Source of the DNA: Wurfbainia villosa
Taxonomy: Eukaryota > Streptophyta > Magnoliopsida > Zingiberales > Zingiberaceae
DNA: 64,000 nt
Assembly: GCA_025175895.1 (NCBI GenBank)
Contig: CM045987.1
Coordinates: forward strand, 33,134,113 to 33,198,112
Direction of reading: 5' to 3'
Below the pieces are notes generated by a model. The model saw only the letters and a program-made list of their open reading frames with translations, ran no database searches and had not been told where the DNA came from. A program made the translations under genes and the position numbers. Positions within the stretch are counted from its first letter, which is position 1. Every line of letters begins with the position of its first letter. Positions 34,132-45,634 of the stretch are shown here, piece after piece.

Positions 34132-36814
34132 TGTAAAATACCGGGAAAAAAAATAAAATAATAAATAAATAAAAAAAATATTATTCCTCGTTAATTGATA
34201 AACTATCTTGTGGAATTTTTCAGAAATTTTTAGAAATTTTTCTGGAATTAAACGGAGGTCTTATGGATATTTTATGGGGATAAAGCGGATAGGCTTTTGT
34301 AAAGTCTGTTTAGACTATCTGCAAGGAATTAATGGGTTTAATTTAAACCCTTTATATTCTTTCCATTTTCCCCCGAACGACCGATCTTCTTCTTCTTTTC
34401 CCGATCGCGCCATGCCTCATCTTCGTCGATGCCCTACTCTTCCCCTCCCGATCTCAATCCTTCGACCCTCGTGCGATTCATCACGGCGACGGCGTCTCCA
34501 TCACCGCCGCTCCTCTTCTTTCTCGATCTAGCCTATCTCCTCCCAAGCTTCGACTGATCCAGGCGATCTTCACCCAATCTCCGACGAGCTCGTTGCAATC
34601 GCCTTCTCGAGCCGCTCGCTGCCCACAGCCGCACCTCGGGTCGTCGCAGTTGCCTAGTCCGCGACACCAGCCGACCATGGCCAGCCACGCGAGCACCGTC
34701 GGCCCTGCGCATCGTGCACTCGCCGTCGACAGTCGCACCGCGGCCTTCCCCTCTTCGTCGGCGTCTTCAACCTTTCCGATCGCGCTGATCGCCACTTCGG
34801 CAGTGCCTTCCGCTCGTGCACCGTCACAGTTGTGCACGCGACGTTGTTGCAGCCGATTTGTGTCGTTTTCCATCACCGGCACTCCAGGTCAGTTCTTTCG
34901 AACATCAACAACAACCAGCTCGATCCGTCCTCACCGCCGCTGTTCCTTCTCGCCGTTAGCAGCTCTGCAGCCAACTACCTCTACCACAGGCAAGGATGCT
35001 GCCACTACTAGTCTCTATTAGGAGCACCTAAATCTACTGCCCTTATTTGATCTAGGTCCCTTCCCTCTCTGCCACAGCAAAATACCTAGTCGCGAATGGT
35101 GATCTTCATCGATCCTTGCCGTCATTTTTCCGGTCTCAGCAGCTTGCGAGCCCTTGGATTTCTGAGAAAGGTATGATTGTCTCTCGTTTCACCTTAAGTA
35201 GGAAGCGGGAAGTTGTTGATTGGGATGTTCATATGGTTGTGCTGTGTTATAGGATTGTGGGCTTTAGAGCTCAGATCCTTTGTTTTGGCAATTGATGGAT
35301 TGAGGCAGAGACTTGAGGGTGGCAATAGAGGTGGTTATTGAGCTATGGTGGTGATCGGAATTAAGCTGGGAAGTTGCATCTGAATTTGATGGTGCAAGGT
35401 AAGTTTTGGTTTGAATTTTATGAATATGAGTAGATTTGTTGTGGATTAATAACCAATAGTTGGTGAGCAAGTAATTACAGGTTCTGACAGGGTGATTTCC
35501 ATATACGGGTTGAGTAAATGCAGACCTAATACCCTATACTTGATGTAGGGAGTGGTGTGAATAATACAAGCTCGGTAAGTACATATTTGATATCATAGGA
35601 TTGTGTAATATGCTTACTGTTAGTTTTGTTGTGAATTTGATTTCTAAGGGTCCATGAACCAGGGGTTAATCTTTTGGTTGAATCCATCTGGTTGTATAGA
35701 TTCTTTGCAATGGAAGCTAAGCTAGGATTGGATTCGAGATGGAATTATGGATGTGCAGACCATCAACATAGTCTTCGTAGCAGGTGGGTAATTTCCTACC
35801 TGGTCTGGGTAGTTGTATTTCATTCAGATTTAGTCATTGATATGAGCATGTTAGGTGTTCATATTACCTTGACCCTGTTCTTTTTATCGTATGCTTGATC
35901 CTTTACCGTTGGCTATTAACTCTATTGCTGATATCATGTTTATTTTATCATGATTAGGAGTTATATATATAGGTGATGTAAGTAACTTAGAATTTGTCTA
36001 AGTTAAGTGCAAATAGTAAAGTCCGGATGACAACCTGATTGTACATTGGGCAAAAATGTCATTCGTAGGTAGACAATGTCTTTAACCTAGGGTTAGTTCT
36101 AGTACCCTTAGGTTGTATGTTACCACCGAACATGTGTTGTGTAAATGGTCAGAGGAACGATACTTAGGGTATCGCTACGGACCGGTGGTCCTAGCTTGTT
36201 ATAATCAGATGAGTACGACTCTCTACAAGATAGAGAGTGCGTCGAGTAGATTAGTATGACTCTCTGAGGATAGAGAGTATTATGATCGATTGAGTACGAC
36301 TCTCTGAGGATAGAGAGTCGTCGAGAGTAGATTAGTATGACTCTCTACAGGATAGAGTATATGGTGGATGTCTGTATGTGAGACATTGCATTCATGCATT
36401 TACATGCACGCCGGCGACGAGGTCTCCTTGTGGTTGAGAGGGTCGCCATCATCCTCTCCACTGCTACTCATAGGAGGAGTAACCCGTGTGAAGCAGAGCA
36501 TTGAGGTGCCGCACTCTACCACTATAGGCGGTGATAGTTGGATTTGCGTGTCATAGTCCTCGTGTGGTACTCGACCACTCATGGGTAGTGACTGTCGGGT
36601 GACCAGCGGCAGGACCCCATCGTGTAGCTTGCTCTTTGCGCTTATATGCTACTCGATCATACTGCCCACTCGGCCACTCGAGAGTAGTGGTTGGTGTTGA
36701 GTTGGGACAGTTGTCATGCTCGAGCCACCGAGGCCACACTGGGGTCGTGGTAGCTTTAGGGTGAGCCGACATGACCATGCATACGCATCGTTATCGATGG
36801 CGCTTTGCATATTA

Positions 36815-36874
<60 letters not shown>

Positions 36875-37713
36875 ATGGTTGAGATTAATATATATATGGA
36901 TACAGTCTATATATATATGATTATTGTGATGTTGCATTTTTTTGTACTATGCTTGCTGCATTTGGGTGGACATCATATTCATGCATGTCTCTTACATTTG
37001 TTATACGATTGAGTCGGATATTGGTATGTGTTGAACAGACCACTAGATACCTTGACCTGTAGCTAGAGTATATTTTGAGTTGATTTACTCTTCCTGTTAT
37101 ATATATATATGTTGGATATATGTTCAGGTTGGATCAGAGTAGCATAGCAGACTTCAGGTATGTCTGCATTTTATGTTATTCATTTCAGTTAGACGGTATA
37201 TGCTTGTATTTATATACTATCTTTGATATACATTGTGCATCTAGATTATGTTGTCGAAATACATGTGATATTACTTATATACATGTTTTCTATTACCTGC
37301 TGAGTTTTACTCACCACCCCATGACCACGGGTTTTCACATCCTGTAATGTAAAGACTTCGTGACGAGCTTGAGCCACTGACGTCATCTCATCTCACGAGG
37401 CTCCCGTATTTTGTTTTGGGCCTGCTGTCCGTTGTGCATTGTATTTTGGAGTTTTCATGATGTATATGTTGTATATTCAAATTTTGTCGAGATTTCATAT
37501 TGTGGTGTGTTAGTCATACCGGTATGCATGTGTGGGATTGATATCCTATTGTTGTAGTATGTTTCCGCTGTGTCTTGTGTAGTTTTTGTTTTCATACATA
37601 TATATTGTTGTTATTGTGGGCCTACGGGCCTTGTATTAACCCGAAATGTTGCCATGTACAGGGGAGGTGTCGTCCGTTTGATTTTCGGCTCGGTATGCTC
37701 TCGGGGCATGACA
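34132..37713 (+). repeat. 3' LTR of Gypsy-2 (3582 bp)
   Basis: It is a near-identical partner of 26232-29831 for the first 2 kb. Many small indels are then concentrated at about 36215-36800 and 37310-37395. The hairpin units at 36215-36360 have lost loop or stem bases relative to the 5' LTR. Confidence 0.93.
36817..36872. repeat. (AT)28 microsatellite
   Basis: An uninterrupted 56-bp AT run. The 5' LTR has only short, interrupted TA runs at the same place. Confidence 0.95.
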
Positions 37714-38662
37714 AACGATCCGGTGAGATCTTCTACTTGCCTTTTTAGAATTGAGTTCTCTTCCTCAAGCTTTGCAACTTGAGTTGAGTCTCTATCCTCA
37801 ACTTGGCAAGTTGAAGTCTTCGAGTTTACTTGCTCCTTAAGTACTTGAACTTCCTTAAGGAGTGAGTCTACTTGGTTTTCGGATTTAGCTAATTTCCTTC
37901 CTAGGCATGCAATTATATTATAAAGTTTATCTTCTAAAGGAGAAGCTACCTCGTCTAGTCCTTCAGAAATGAATGCGGATCGTGGCTTCTCTCGGACTCA
38001 GAATCCTACTCGAAACTTGATTCGACTTCGAAGCTTGATTCGACCATGAACACCACGAAGCTTCTCTTTGTCTCTTCTGCATCCAACTCTTCCGAGGATG
38101 ATTCGTCCCAAGTTGCCTTAAGTGCTTTCTTCTTCTTTTTCTTTTTAGGTTTTTCTTCTTTTTTTAGATTTGCACATTCCGACTTGTAGTGTCCTTTTCC
38201 GTTGCACTCGTAACACGTTACTTCCAATCTGGGTCTCAGCTTGTTGTCGATGACCTTTTTGGCATCCTTCTTCGTAAACCTCTTTCTATAGTTGAACATT
38301 TTCCAGACCATATTTACGATTTTCTCTTCTCCGTTTAGGTTCGACTCCGACTCATCTTCGGATTCACCTTTTATTTTTCTTTCCATTTTAGTCGAACCTG
38401 CCATGTACTAAAGCAATACCGTTCTCGATTTGACCCGAGTTAGCTTGTTCGTGTAGTTCGAGTTCGCAAAATAGTTCGTCTAATCTAATTAAGGAAAGAT
38501 CCGTGGAGACCTTATAGGCATCGACGATGGATGTCCATAAGGCGCTCCTCGGGAATACCTTAAGTGTATACCTAATTACGTCCCTATTTTCTATTTGATG
38601 TCCTATTAAATGCAATCCATTTAATATATCTTTTATTATAGTGTGGAGTTAACTAGCATTTT
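37714..38662 (-). pseudogene. gag: copia gag, middle part (zinc knuckle, coiled coil), Copia C
   Basis: From 38662 down, after a Gln-to-stop change (TAA), LHTIIKDILNGLHLIGHQ begins a recognisable copia gag core, followed by TLKVFPRSALWTSIVDAY. Then come a Lys-rich segment and a CCHC zinc knuckle, CYECNGKGHYKSEC (about 38170-38215), a poly-Lys run and an acidic Ser-rich stretch. Nearest to Gypsy-2 is a coiled coil (KLEEENSILKRQVEDL). A frameshift near 38390-38400 and a stop near 38006 break the frame. The N-terminal part is at 41326-41733, beyond the solo LTR, and the C-terminal part at 25980-26231, beyond Gypsy-2. Confidence 0.85.
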
Positions 38663-41325
38663 TGTAAAATACCACGAATAAAATTAGCAATAGTTTAATA
38701 TCTCTATTATTCTCTAATTAGAGAACTTATTAGTGGGTTAATTAAAATTATTGAGGGATGGTTAGGGATTAATTAGGCTTAACCTAGGTTTAATACTTAT
38801 GTGTATAATTGAACCTAGGTTTAGTCTTATAGGGTAAGCCCGACCCATTTTCCTTCAAACCTGACCCATCCCATTTCTTAACGCCAATCGTTTCTATATT
38901 TCCTCACCGTCGAATTTTCCTGAGCATTCCCCAACCACGATTCTTTCTCAACCTTCTTCAACTTCTAGCCGTCTCAGTTCCCAATCTTCTCCTCTCCCTC
39001 TCATTCTTTCTTCCTCGCGGTAAGCGGTGGCGACTGACCTTGACGGTGCCCGCAGACGAGCCGACGGCGAGCATGCATGACTGGGAGTTGGTGTCAACAG
39101 CACCCGACACCCTGTTCAGAACGGGAGCCACGATCTCCACCGGAGCTAGGTGAGTTGATGCTGCTCTTCCTTGACCTTGGACGAAATCTATTCCCAACTG
39201 TGATTTCCACCATTTTAGCTTGGATCCGGTGTTGGGCAATGATTGTGAGCGTCGATTGCTCCGGTGAACAGAGGATTTGGGGAGGATTGCCACTGGTGGA
39301 GTTGCTAGGACTGGTAAGCTTGATATACTCTCTTCTTTTCAACTGCTAGTTATAGATTCGGTTGTGGGTCAATGTATTTTGATCTAGATGTTGGGTTCTG
39401 TCGATGGATCATGCCAAATGGGGGGCTAGTCTTGGGGTTTTGTCGGCTATGATGGAGTGGATGGAGTTGAGTTAAGCTGAGGAATCCAAATAGGGTTAGT
39501 TAGGCCCTTGAATTTGTGTAAACTATGGGTTGTGGAACGAGCTGTGTGATTGGGTAGATGAAGCTGGGTTGCGATGAGGGTTCCAATTAGGGTAGGTTAG
39601 ATCCCTAAATTGGTGTAACTATGGACTGTGAAGGGTTGTGGGTGTGAGTTGTGAGCTGTGAGGGCTGAGATGGTGAATTTGGTGTATGGATTTAAATGTT
39701 GTAGGTTAGCATATTTGCTAATTGGAAATGGTGGGTCTACTTATAGTGTTAAAGCTGGGATTATATGGGATATGAGATCGAAATTTTATCAAGCATTTGA
39801 CTAGTTGATTTGAATACGAAATCAGTTTAGGATTAAATTTGACAGTTGATCGTAGCATAGGACGTAATGATAGACTATGTTCTTTGCAGGACGTGGATAC
39901 GAGACAGGACCATGGTCGTGAAGATTTTATTATCACTAGCTTCTTATCAGGTGGGTAATTTCCTATCCTGGTCAGATAGTAGCTAATCCTGATGTATGTG
40001 ATTTCACATTGATGTCACTTAGATCTTGACTTCACTCTAGTTTTTTTCTGTTGCTTGATACTTGTCTTTTCACTTTATAATGCTCTATCGTTGTTGTTCA
40101 TTTCCTTCATCATTGTTATGAATTACAGATGTTATGGAATGTGGACCTACAGTGGTTTACCTATGTGTACATAGCTAAGTTCGGTTGTAGATTTGAATCG
40201 TGCAATTTAGATAAATCATCCGAGTGTTGGTGTCATAGAGTTGATTTTTATATCATATCCTTATGTTGCATATATGTATATTACAGATCATGTATTTGTG
40301 TATGGTCGTGTGGTTTGTCGATAGAGTGTCGCTATGGACTGGAGATCCAAGCTTGGTTGTTGTCAATTGTGTATGTCTCTCTATAGGATAGAAAGTGTGT
40401 TGTAGACGTATGTATGTGCGGTTGTGCATTCATTCCATTTACATGTATGCTGGAAACTTGGTCTCCCTTATGGTTGAGAGGGTCATTAGTCATCCTACCT
40501 CCTCGGTTACTCGTGGTAGGAGTAACTGGTGTGAGGGCAGAGTATTTGTTATGCCGCACTCGCCCACTATTGATAGTGGTAGTTGGAGTAGCGTGCAGTT
40601 CACCTGACATAGAATGTTAGTAAGGCAGTTTGTTGATTACAGAGATACTATTACACTACCATATCGTATGTTTTGTATTGTGGTATATATGCTCAGATTG
40701 TATGAGTTGCATCGTTGCAGACCTTCAGATAGGTCAGTACCTTATGTTGTTTTAGTTGATCAGTTGGTTATACAGTAGTTATATCATACTGGTGTAGATC
40801 TGTTGTACCTTTAGACAGTATATTATCGATTATCATATGATATCTGAAATGCATGCACTATTTTCCTTATTACCGCTGAGTTTTATACTCATTACCACAG
40901 ACCCTGGGTTTTTTTGTCGCCCAGGTAACAGGTAGTCAACTTCGTGATGGGTTTGGAGCTATTGATATCATCTCATCTCACTTCCGAGGGTCCTGGCTTT
41001 TGATTTATTTTTCCTTTAGTTTTGGATGTTTCTTATTATGAACTAGAATGCATATGGTAGATTGTATGGTTGGACATTTGTTGGTATTCGCACATGTCTT
41101 TTCGGATTTATTGCAGTATTTTCTTTATGTTGTGATCAGTCATACCGGTATGCAGTGATGTCGAGTTTTTAACTCTATTGGATGATTTCCGCTGTGACTT
41201 TGGTTATATACATCTATATGTTGTGTGGTTGTGGCCGAAAGGCTTTGTATCAATAGGGTATTGCATTGTCATATAGGGGAAATGTTGTCCGTTTATTGGG
41301 ATAGGCATACTGTCGGGGTGTGACA
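38663..41325 (+). mobile_element. Solo LTR, chromovirus family c (2663 bp)
   Basis: TGTAAAATACC to GGGGTGTGACA, flanked by ATTTT on both sides (38658-38662 and 41326-41330). No interior is present, so the element probably collapsed by LTR-LTR recombination. It carries the GC-rich leader, CAGGTGGGTAATT near 39947 and one degenerate hairpin unit near 40370-40395. Compared with the copy at 52814-55954 it lacks about 480 bp near 40600. Confidence 0.93.
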
Positions 41326-41733
41326 ATTTTCATTTTCATTCATTTTACAATTAAAAAGTTTATTAAGTAACATATCTCGTTTAGCTATTCTAGTATCATT
41401 GGTGCCTTTGTGTAATTCAATTAACTCGTCCCATAATTCCTTAGAGTTTTTGAAGGGATCGACTCTATTGTGTTCTTCTTTGGTAAGTCCGCATAGCAAG
41501 GTGTTAAGGGCCTTGTAATCGACTTAAGCTTGTTTCCTAACGTCCACGGTCCATTTCTCCGATTCTAACAACTCTCCTGAGTCATCTACCGGAGAGATGA
41601 AACCTTTACTAATTGAAAACCATACCTCAAGGTCGGTTTTCAGGTAACACTCCATTCGCCTCTTCTAATAAGAAAAGTCCTCTCCGTTAAAGAGAGGAGG
41701 GTGAATGGTTCTATACCCTTCGAAGTGCGACAT
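41326..41733 (-). pseudogene. gag: copia gag N-terminus, Copia C
   Basis: The ATG at 41733-41731 starts MSHFEGYRTIHPPLFNGEDF, typical of copia gag. A TAG replaces the expected Trp (41667-41665), and R.MECYLKTDLEVW follows. A second stop (TAA, 41526-41524) precedes VDYKALNTLLCGLTKEE. The frame continues to MNENEN, exactly at the ATTTT duplication, and resumes at 38657. This is the capsid region. Confidence 0.85.
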
Positions 41734-41904
41734 CACTAGCAAATTTTGTATTGTGCACAAAAAAGAAATTTATACTAAAGCAAGACAAATATTAAAAATT
41801 TATTCTAATGCAAAAATTAATGTAAAAATTATTTTAAGAGAAAAAATGCTAAAACTAAAGAAAATTCCTAATGCTCTCGTTGATAGTTGCACCAAATTTG
41901 GAGC

Positions 41905-41923
41905 ACCCCCGCTTGATATCAAT
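41905..41923 (-). promoter_or_regulatory. Degenerate primer binding site, Copia C
   Basis: Just inside the LTR the minus strand reads TTGATATCAAGCGGGGG. It resembles the Met-tRNA site TGGTATCAGAGC with one substitution and one missing base. Confidence 0.5.
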
Positions 41924-43221
41924 TGTAGGATCGTAATGTTCCGAGAGAGGGGGTGAATCTCAAAAGTTATAATTTTCTTTAGAAATTAAAAACTTATTTT
42001 TTTTAAACCTTTTAGAAATAAAGAGTATGCAACGGAATTAAATAAAATAAGAAGGCACAATTTTTACTTGGTTCACAACCCTAGTCAGGTTGCTACTCTA
42101 AGGCTCATAGCTCTCCGAGAGCTACCTCGATGGGCAATGTACTATAAGACCCTTCGATTCGAGAACTCTCGACTTCAGAGGGGTTCACTTTGTACAATGA
42201 TTAAGAGATAGGTAACACTCTATCTTCTCTTTGAAATTAAGTACATAAAGCGAAATAGACAAAAATAAAATATACCGACACTTTAGAGCTATTGAATTAG
42301 GGCACAGAGTGTCAGGATTGCGTCTTTGTGATGGGATGTAGCTTTTGCGGATGACGAACACTAGTAGCAGCACTTGGACGTAGTAGATGAATTATATTCA
42401 GAGCTGGTCGTGCATTTCTTTTATAAGTCTTTTTTAGTCGACTGGAATGCCCTCTAGTCGACTCCACATCAGCCCATCGATATGGTACTTCGATGTTTCT
42501 AATCGACTAGACCTATTTCAGTCGACTCCAGCTCATTTGGCTCCGCATCGGGAAGTTTGTCTTTCTAATCGACTGGAACTCTTTTCATCTGGGCTGTCAG
42601 ATCCTCGATCGATCACCATCTAATCTTGCCAACTGGGTATCCAGTCGATTGGGCCATTCTCAGTCGATTGGACTTCAGTCGACTGGAATCCTTTCAGTCG
42701 ATTGATCCCTACAAAACGAGATTAGTAGAATCAAACAATATAACATCCAATAGAAGTAGTAATACTTCTAGATCTCGACTTCTAAGTCTCACGTGAACTA
42801 TCCGTCAAATCGATGCATAGCTTTGTCCTCCTACCGAGGACTTGGCCTCACCTCTCCACTCGAGGCTTATCTGTCGGCTACCTTGTCGGACTTACCATTC
42901 TTAACATCTGATCTGACCCACCAGGCCTTCCACCAGCTGTCCGGTCTACCTGACCCAACTGGACTTTTTGTCGATTGTCTAGTCTCCTGACCCAACCGGT
43001 CTTTATGCCAGATGTCCAGTCCACTTGACCCATCTGGACTTCATGCTTGGTGTTCGGTCCTCCTGATCTGTCAAGACTTTTGCCCAGTATCCGATCAACT
43101 TGATCTACTATGACTTCCTGTTAAGCCTCACACTTAACACTCATATCAGAACACAAGTAAATCTTAACTTTAATTATGGTTCATACATCAAAACTAATGA
43201 GTGGTGCTCTCTGCACCAACA
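41924..43221 (-). repeat. 5' LTR of Copia C (1298 bp)
   Basis: On the minus strand it starts TGTTGGTGCAGAG and ends GATCCTACA. It contains a CAGTCGACTG-related cluster at about 42430-42700 (one exact copy, 42676-42685, and many one-base variants). A segment at 42830-43110 has repeated CTGACCCA.CTGGACTT phrases. Confidence 0.82.
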
Positions 43222-43925
43222 TTAACTACACTAAATATTTATTCATGTGCTTGTCTCATAAACCATGTCTGACAAAGACATCCTTTTATTTTCTTCTTTG
43301 ATGAATCATGTTAAAAAAATTTCTCCATTGTAAATGTGAGTTGGTTACATTGTCGATGGCCAATTTTCTTGGCATTTTGGAGTCTTGATTGCTATGATTG
43401 TTTTGTTTGGTGAATGAACCTTATATGACAAATTATTTGAATTCTTGTTTTCTTGAATTTCCATATCTTGCTCATGTATTGTCTATATGAACTTAATCTG
43501 ACACTTGAAAATTTGTATTGCTATAATTATCTTTCCAAGTAATTCAAATATTTTGTTGGGTTCTGAGTATGTGAATTCGTATTTCATAAACAGATATTTT
43601 ACGATATATTTTTCCATTTGTTATAGTCTAAATATTCATAGATGGTTCATTTTTTCGTAAAATTTATTGAGATTACTGTTTGTTTGGAGATGCACTTTAT
43701 TGGTATTTATTTTATTTAGTTTTTTGGGTAGATTATTTACTTATTTCTTTTGGGTTGCTAGAATGAGCGGAAGCAGAATTTTATTATTTATCACAGTAAA
43801 ATTAAATTTATTTTTAAAGAACTATTTTTAATTATATATATATATATATAATTTAAATTTTTTTAAGAATTTATTAATTTTTCGTATAGGGCAAGCAAAA
43901 AAAATCCACTCAATGAACGTCACGT
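43222..43925. other. Unassigned AT-rich sequence
   Basis: No frame, LTR end or transposon motif is recognised. It is probably the older sequence into which Copia C inserted. A short TA run lies at about 43836-43851. Confidence 0.4.
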
Positions 43926-44511
43926 CCAAATTATATTACGTCGTACAGTGCAAGCAATCACAGTATATTTTATGATGAAAATATATTTTTATCATAAAAT
44001 TAGTGGAGGGAATTTAATTTCCATTGTTATTTTTTATTTTTTGTGATGAAATGAAAATATATTTTTATCATAAAATTAGGGATGGAAATTTAATTTCCAT
44101 CGCTAATCTAGCAATGAAAAATTAATTTATGTCGCTAATTTAGCGACGAAAAATTAATTTCTGTCGCTAAATTAGCGACGAAAATTTAATTCCGTCACTA
44201 AAATAGAGACAATAATATTTTATTGTCAAAAAATTTTAACATAAAATTGCGTCACTAAATTAGCGACGGAAATAGTAACGTTGATTCCGTCACTATTTTC
44301 GTCACTAATTTAGTAATGGAATATATATTTCGTCGCTAAATTTAATGACGGAATTTTATTTCTGTCACAAATTTAATGACGGAATATAAATTTCGTCGCT
44401 AATTCGAATAACAACCAAACAAAATATGATAGATTTTTTTCGTCACTAATCGGTCACTAAATAGATTTAGTGACCAAAATTTCGGTCACTATTTTTTATA
44501 TTTTTTGTAGT
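43926..44511. mobile_element. CACTA-like terminus with subterminal repeats
   Basis: Many direct and inverted copies of units such as TTCGTCGCTAAATTTA and GCGACGGAAATT fill about 44090-44480. The right border, read on the minus strand, is TACTACAAAAAATATAAA. It resembles the CACTACAAGAAA end of plant CACTA elements with the first C changed to T. No transposase is nearby and no matching left end is seen, so this may be a fragment or a non-autonomous element. Confidence 0.55.
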
Positions 44512-45048
44512 ATAAGATATCTCTTTCACTCACATTCCTTTTAATATTGACAATCATTATTTATGGTTTCACGATCTACTCAATCATCTTAAAATTATAT
44601 CATATTAAATAAATACATTTTAAAAATATTTTAAAATATTGAAATTATTATTATTATTAATTTTACTTTTAAAAAATAATTTTATTTTTTTAAAAAAATA
44701 ATATTAAAATTTTTTAAATATATTTATTAAATAAAATAGATGTCTGTGAGAAATATCACAACAAAAAAAGTATTTAAACAAGATGTGGACACGCCTTGTT
44801 TAATACTTCTTCTATTGTATTTTTCTTTGAAGAAAATATGAAAGAGTTAAACCATAAGAAGATTTGGCATAAGACATGGGTGCGCGTCTTATGACAACTA
44901 AACGACTAAAATTACAAAGTTAAGAAAATAAAATTTATTTAAAATTACCATGTAATTATGAAATTGAAATGCAATAATAACTTAGTATAAACCACACTAT
45001 GATGAAATTAAAAATAACATATGAAATATTAATTCATGGATTATTGTT
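44512..45048 (-). other. AT-rich flank downstream of Harbinger transposase
   Basis: Very AT-rich (44570-44740), followed by short stretches without coding signal. It could include the 3' end of the Harbinger element, but I cannot identify a convincing terminal inverted repeat or TWA duplication. Confidence 0.35.
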
Positions 45049-45634
45049 CTATTGCCCCCAAATATGCTCAACTAAGTTGGCGCGAAGTTGGTGATGAGCT
45101 TGAGTGTCTGTACGTAACTTAGAATTTGTCTAAAGATAATCCTGAAATCCTCAGTTTGAGCCATGGATAGTTGTGTGGGTTCGTCACCTTCATCGTTGTA
45201 CTAATTTGTCACGTGACCTCCCTTATCCTCAACAATCATGTTATGCAAAATAATGCATGCTAACATAATTTGTTTTAGCTTTTTCCTATACCAATAAGGA
45301 GTTGGACCTCTGACAATCGTCCATCGAGATTGGAGCACTCCAAATGCTCGTTCATCATCTTTTCTTGTAGACTCCTATCTTTCCTTAAACAACTTCCTCT
45401 TGGGATCCTCCGAGCAAGGAAAGCCTTAACGAAAGTAGCCCACTCGGGATATATTCCATCTGTTAGATAATAACCCTTCGTATATGTAGTGTCGTTCACC
45501 GTAAAATTAATCTCCAGCATATTTCCTTGCAAGACATTGTTGAATATGGGAGATTCATATAACATATTAATATCGTTACGTGAACTGGCGACCCCAAAGA
45601 ATGCATGCTACATCCATAAGTCATGAGACACGAC
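45049..45634 (-). pseudogene. PIF/Harbinger transposase, C-terminal half
   Basis: On the minus strand, SPIFNNVLQGNMLEINFTVN, then YYLTDGIYPEWATFVKAF, holds the second catalytic Asp of the DDE nuclease. After QEK a one-base frameshift moves the reading to KDDERAFGVLQSRWTIV, which carries the third acidic residue. PYWYRKKLKQIMLACIILH and MIVED follow, then a TAA inside the next segment (THVTN.YNDEGD-like). The end, HHQLRANLVEHIWGQ, stops at 45049. The protein is cut at its 45634 end by the solo LTR, and the N-terminal half resumes at 49292. Confidence 0.85.

Larger units (their letters stand above)
26232..37713 (+). mobile_element. Gypsy-2: chromovirus with both LTRs
   Basis: It has a 5' LTR of 3600 bp, primer site, 4.3 kb interior, polypurine tract and 3' LTR of 3582 bp. 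Flanks are AATGA on the left (26227-26231) and AACGA on the right (37714-37718), a 5-bp target duplication with one later change. It lies inside Copia C gag. The first 2 kb of the two LTRs differ at only scattered positions by eye, which suggests a young insertion, yet the interior is full of stops and deletions. Confidence 0.93.
22354..43221 (-). mobile_element. Copia C: SIRE-type Ty1-copia element, split
   Basis: On the minus strand the order is 5' LTR (41924-43221), gag (41733 downward, interrupted by a solo LTR and by Gypsy-2), protease, integrase, RT and RNase H, cut at 22354 by element B. The 3' LTR is outside the window. Removing 38663-41325 with one ATTTT copy, and Gypsy-2 with one flank copy, rejoins gag in a consistent frame. 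All genes carry stops or frameshifts. This is the only SIRE-type element here with recognisable pol. Confidence 0.88.
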
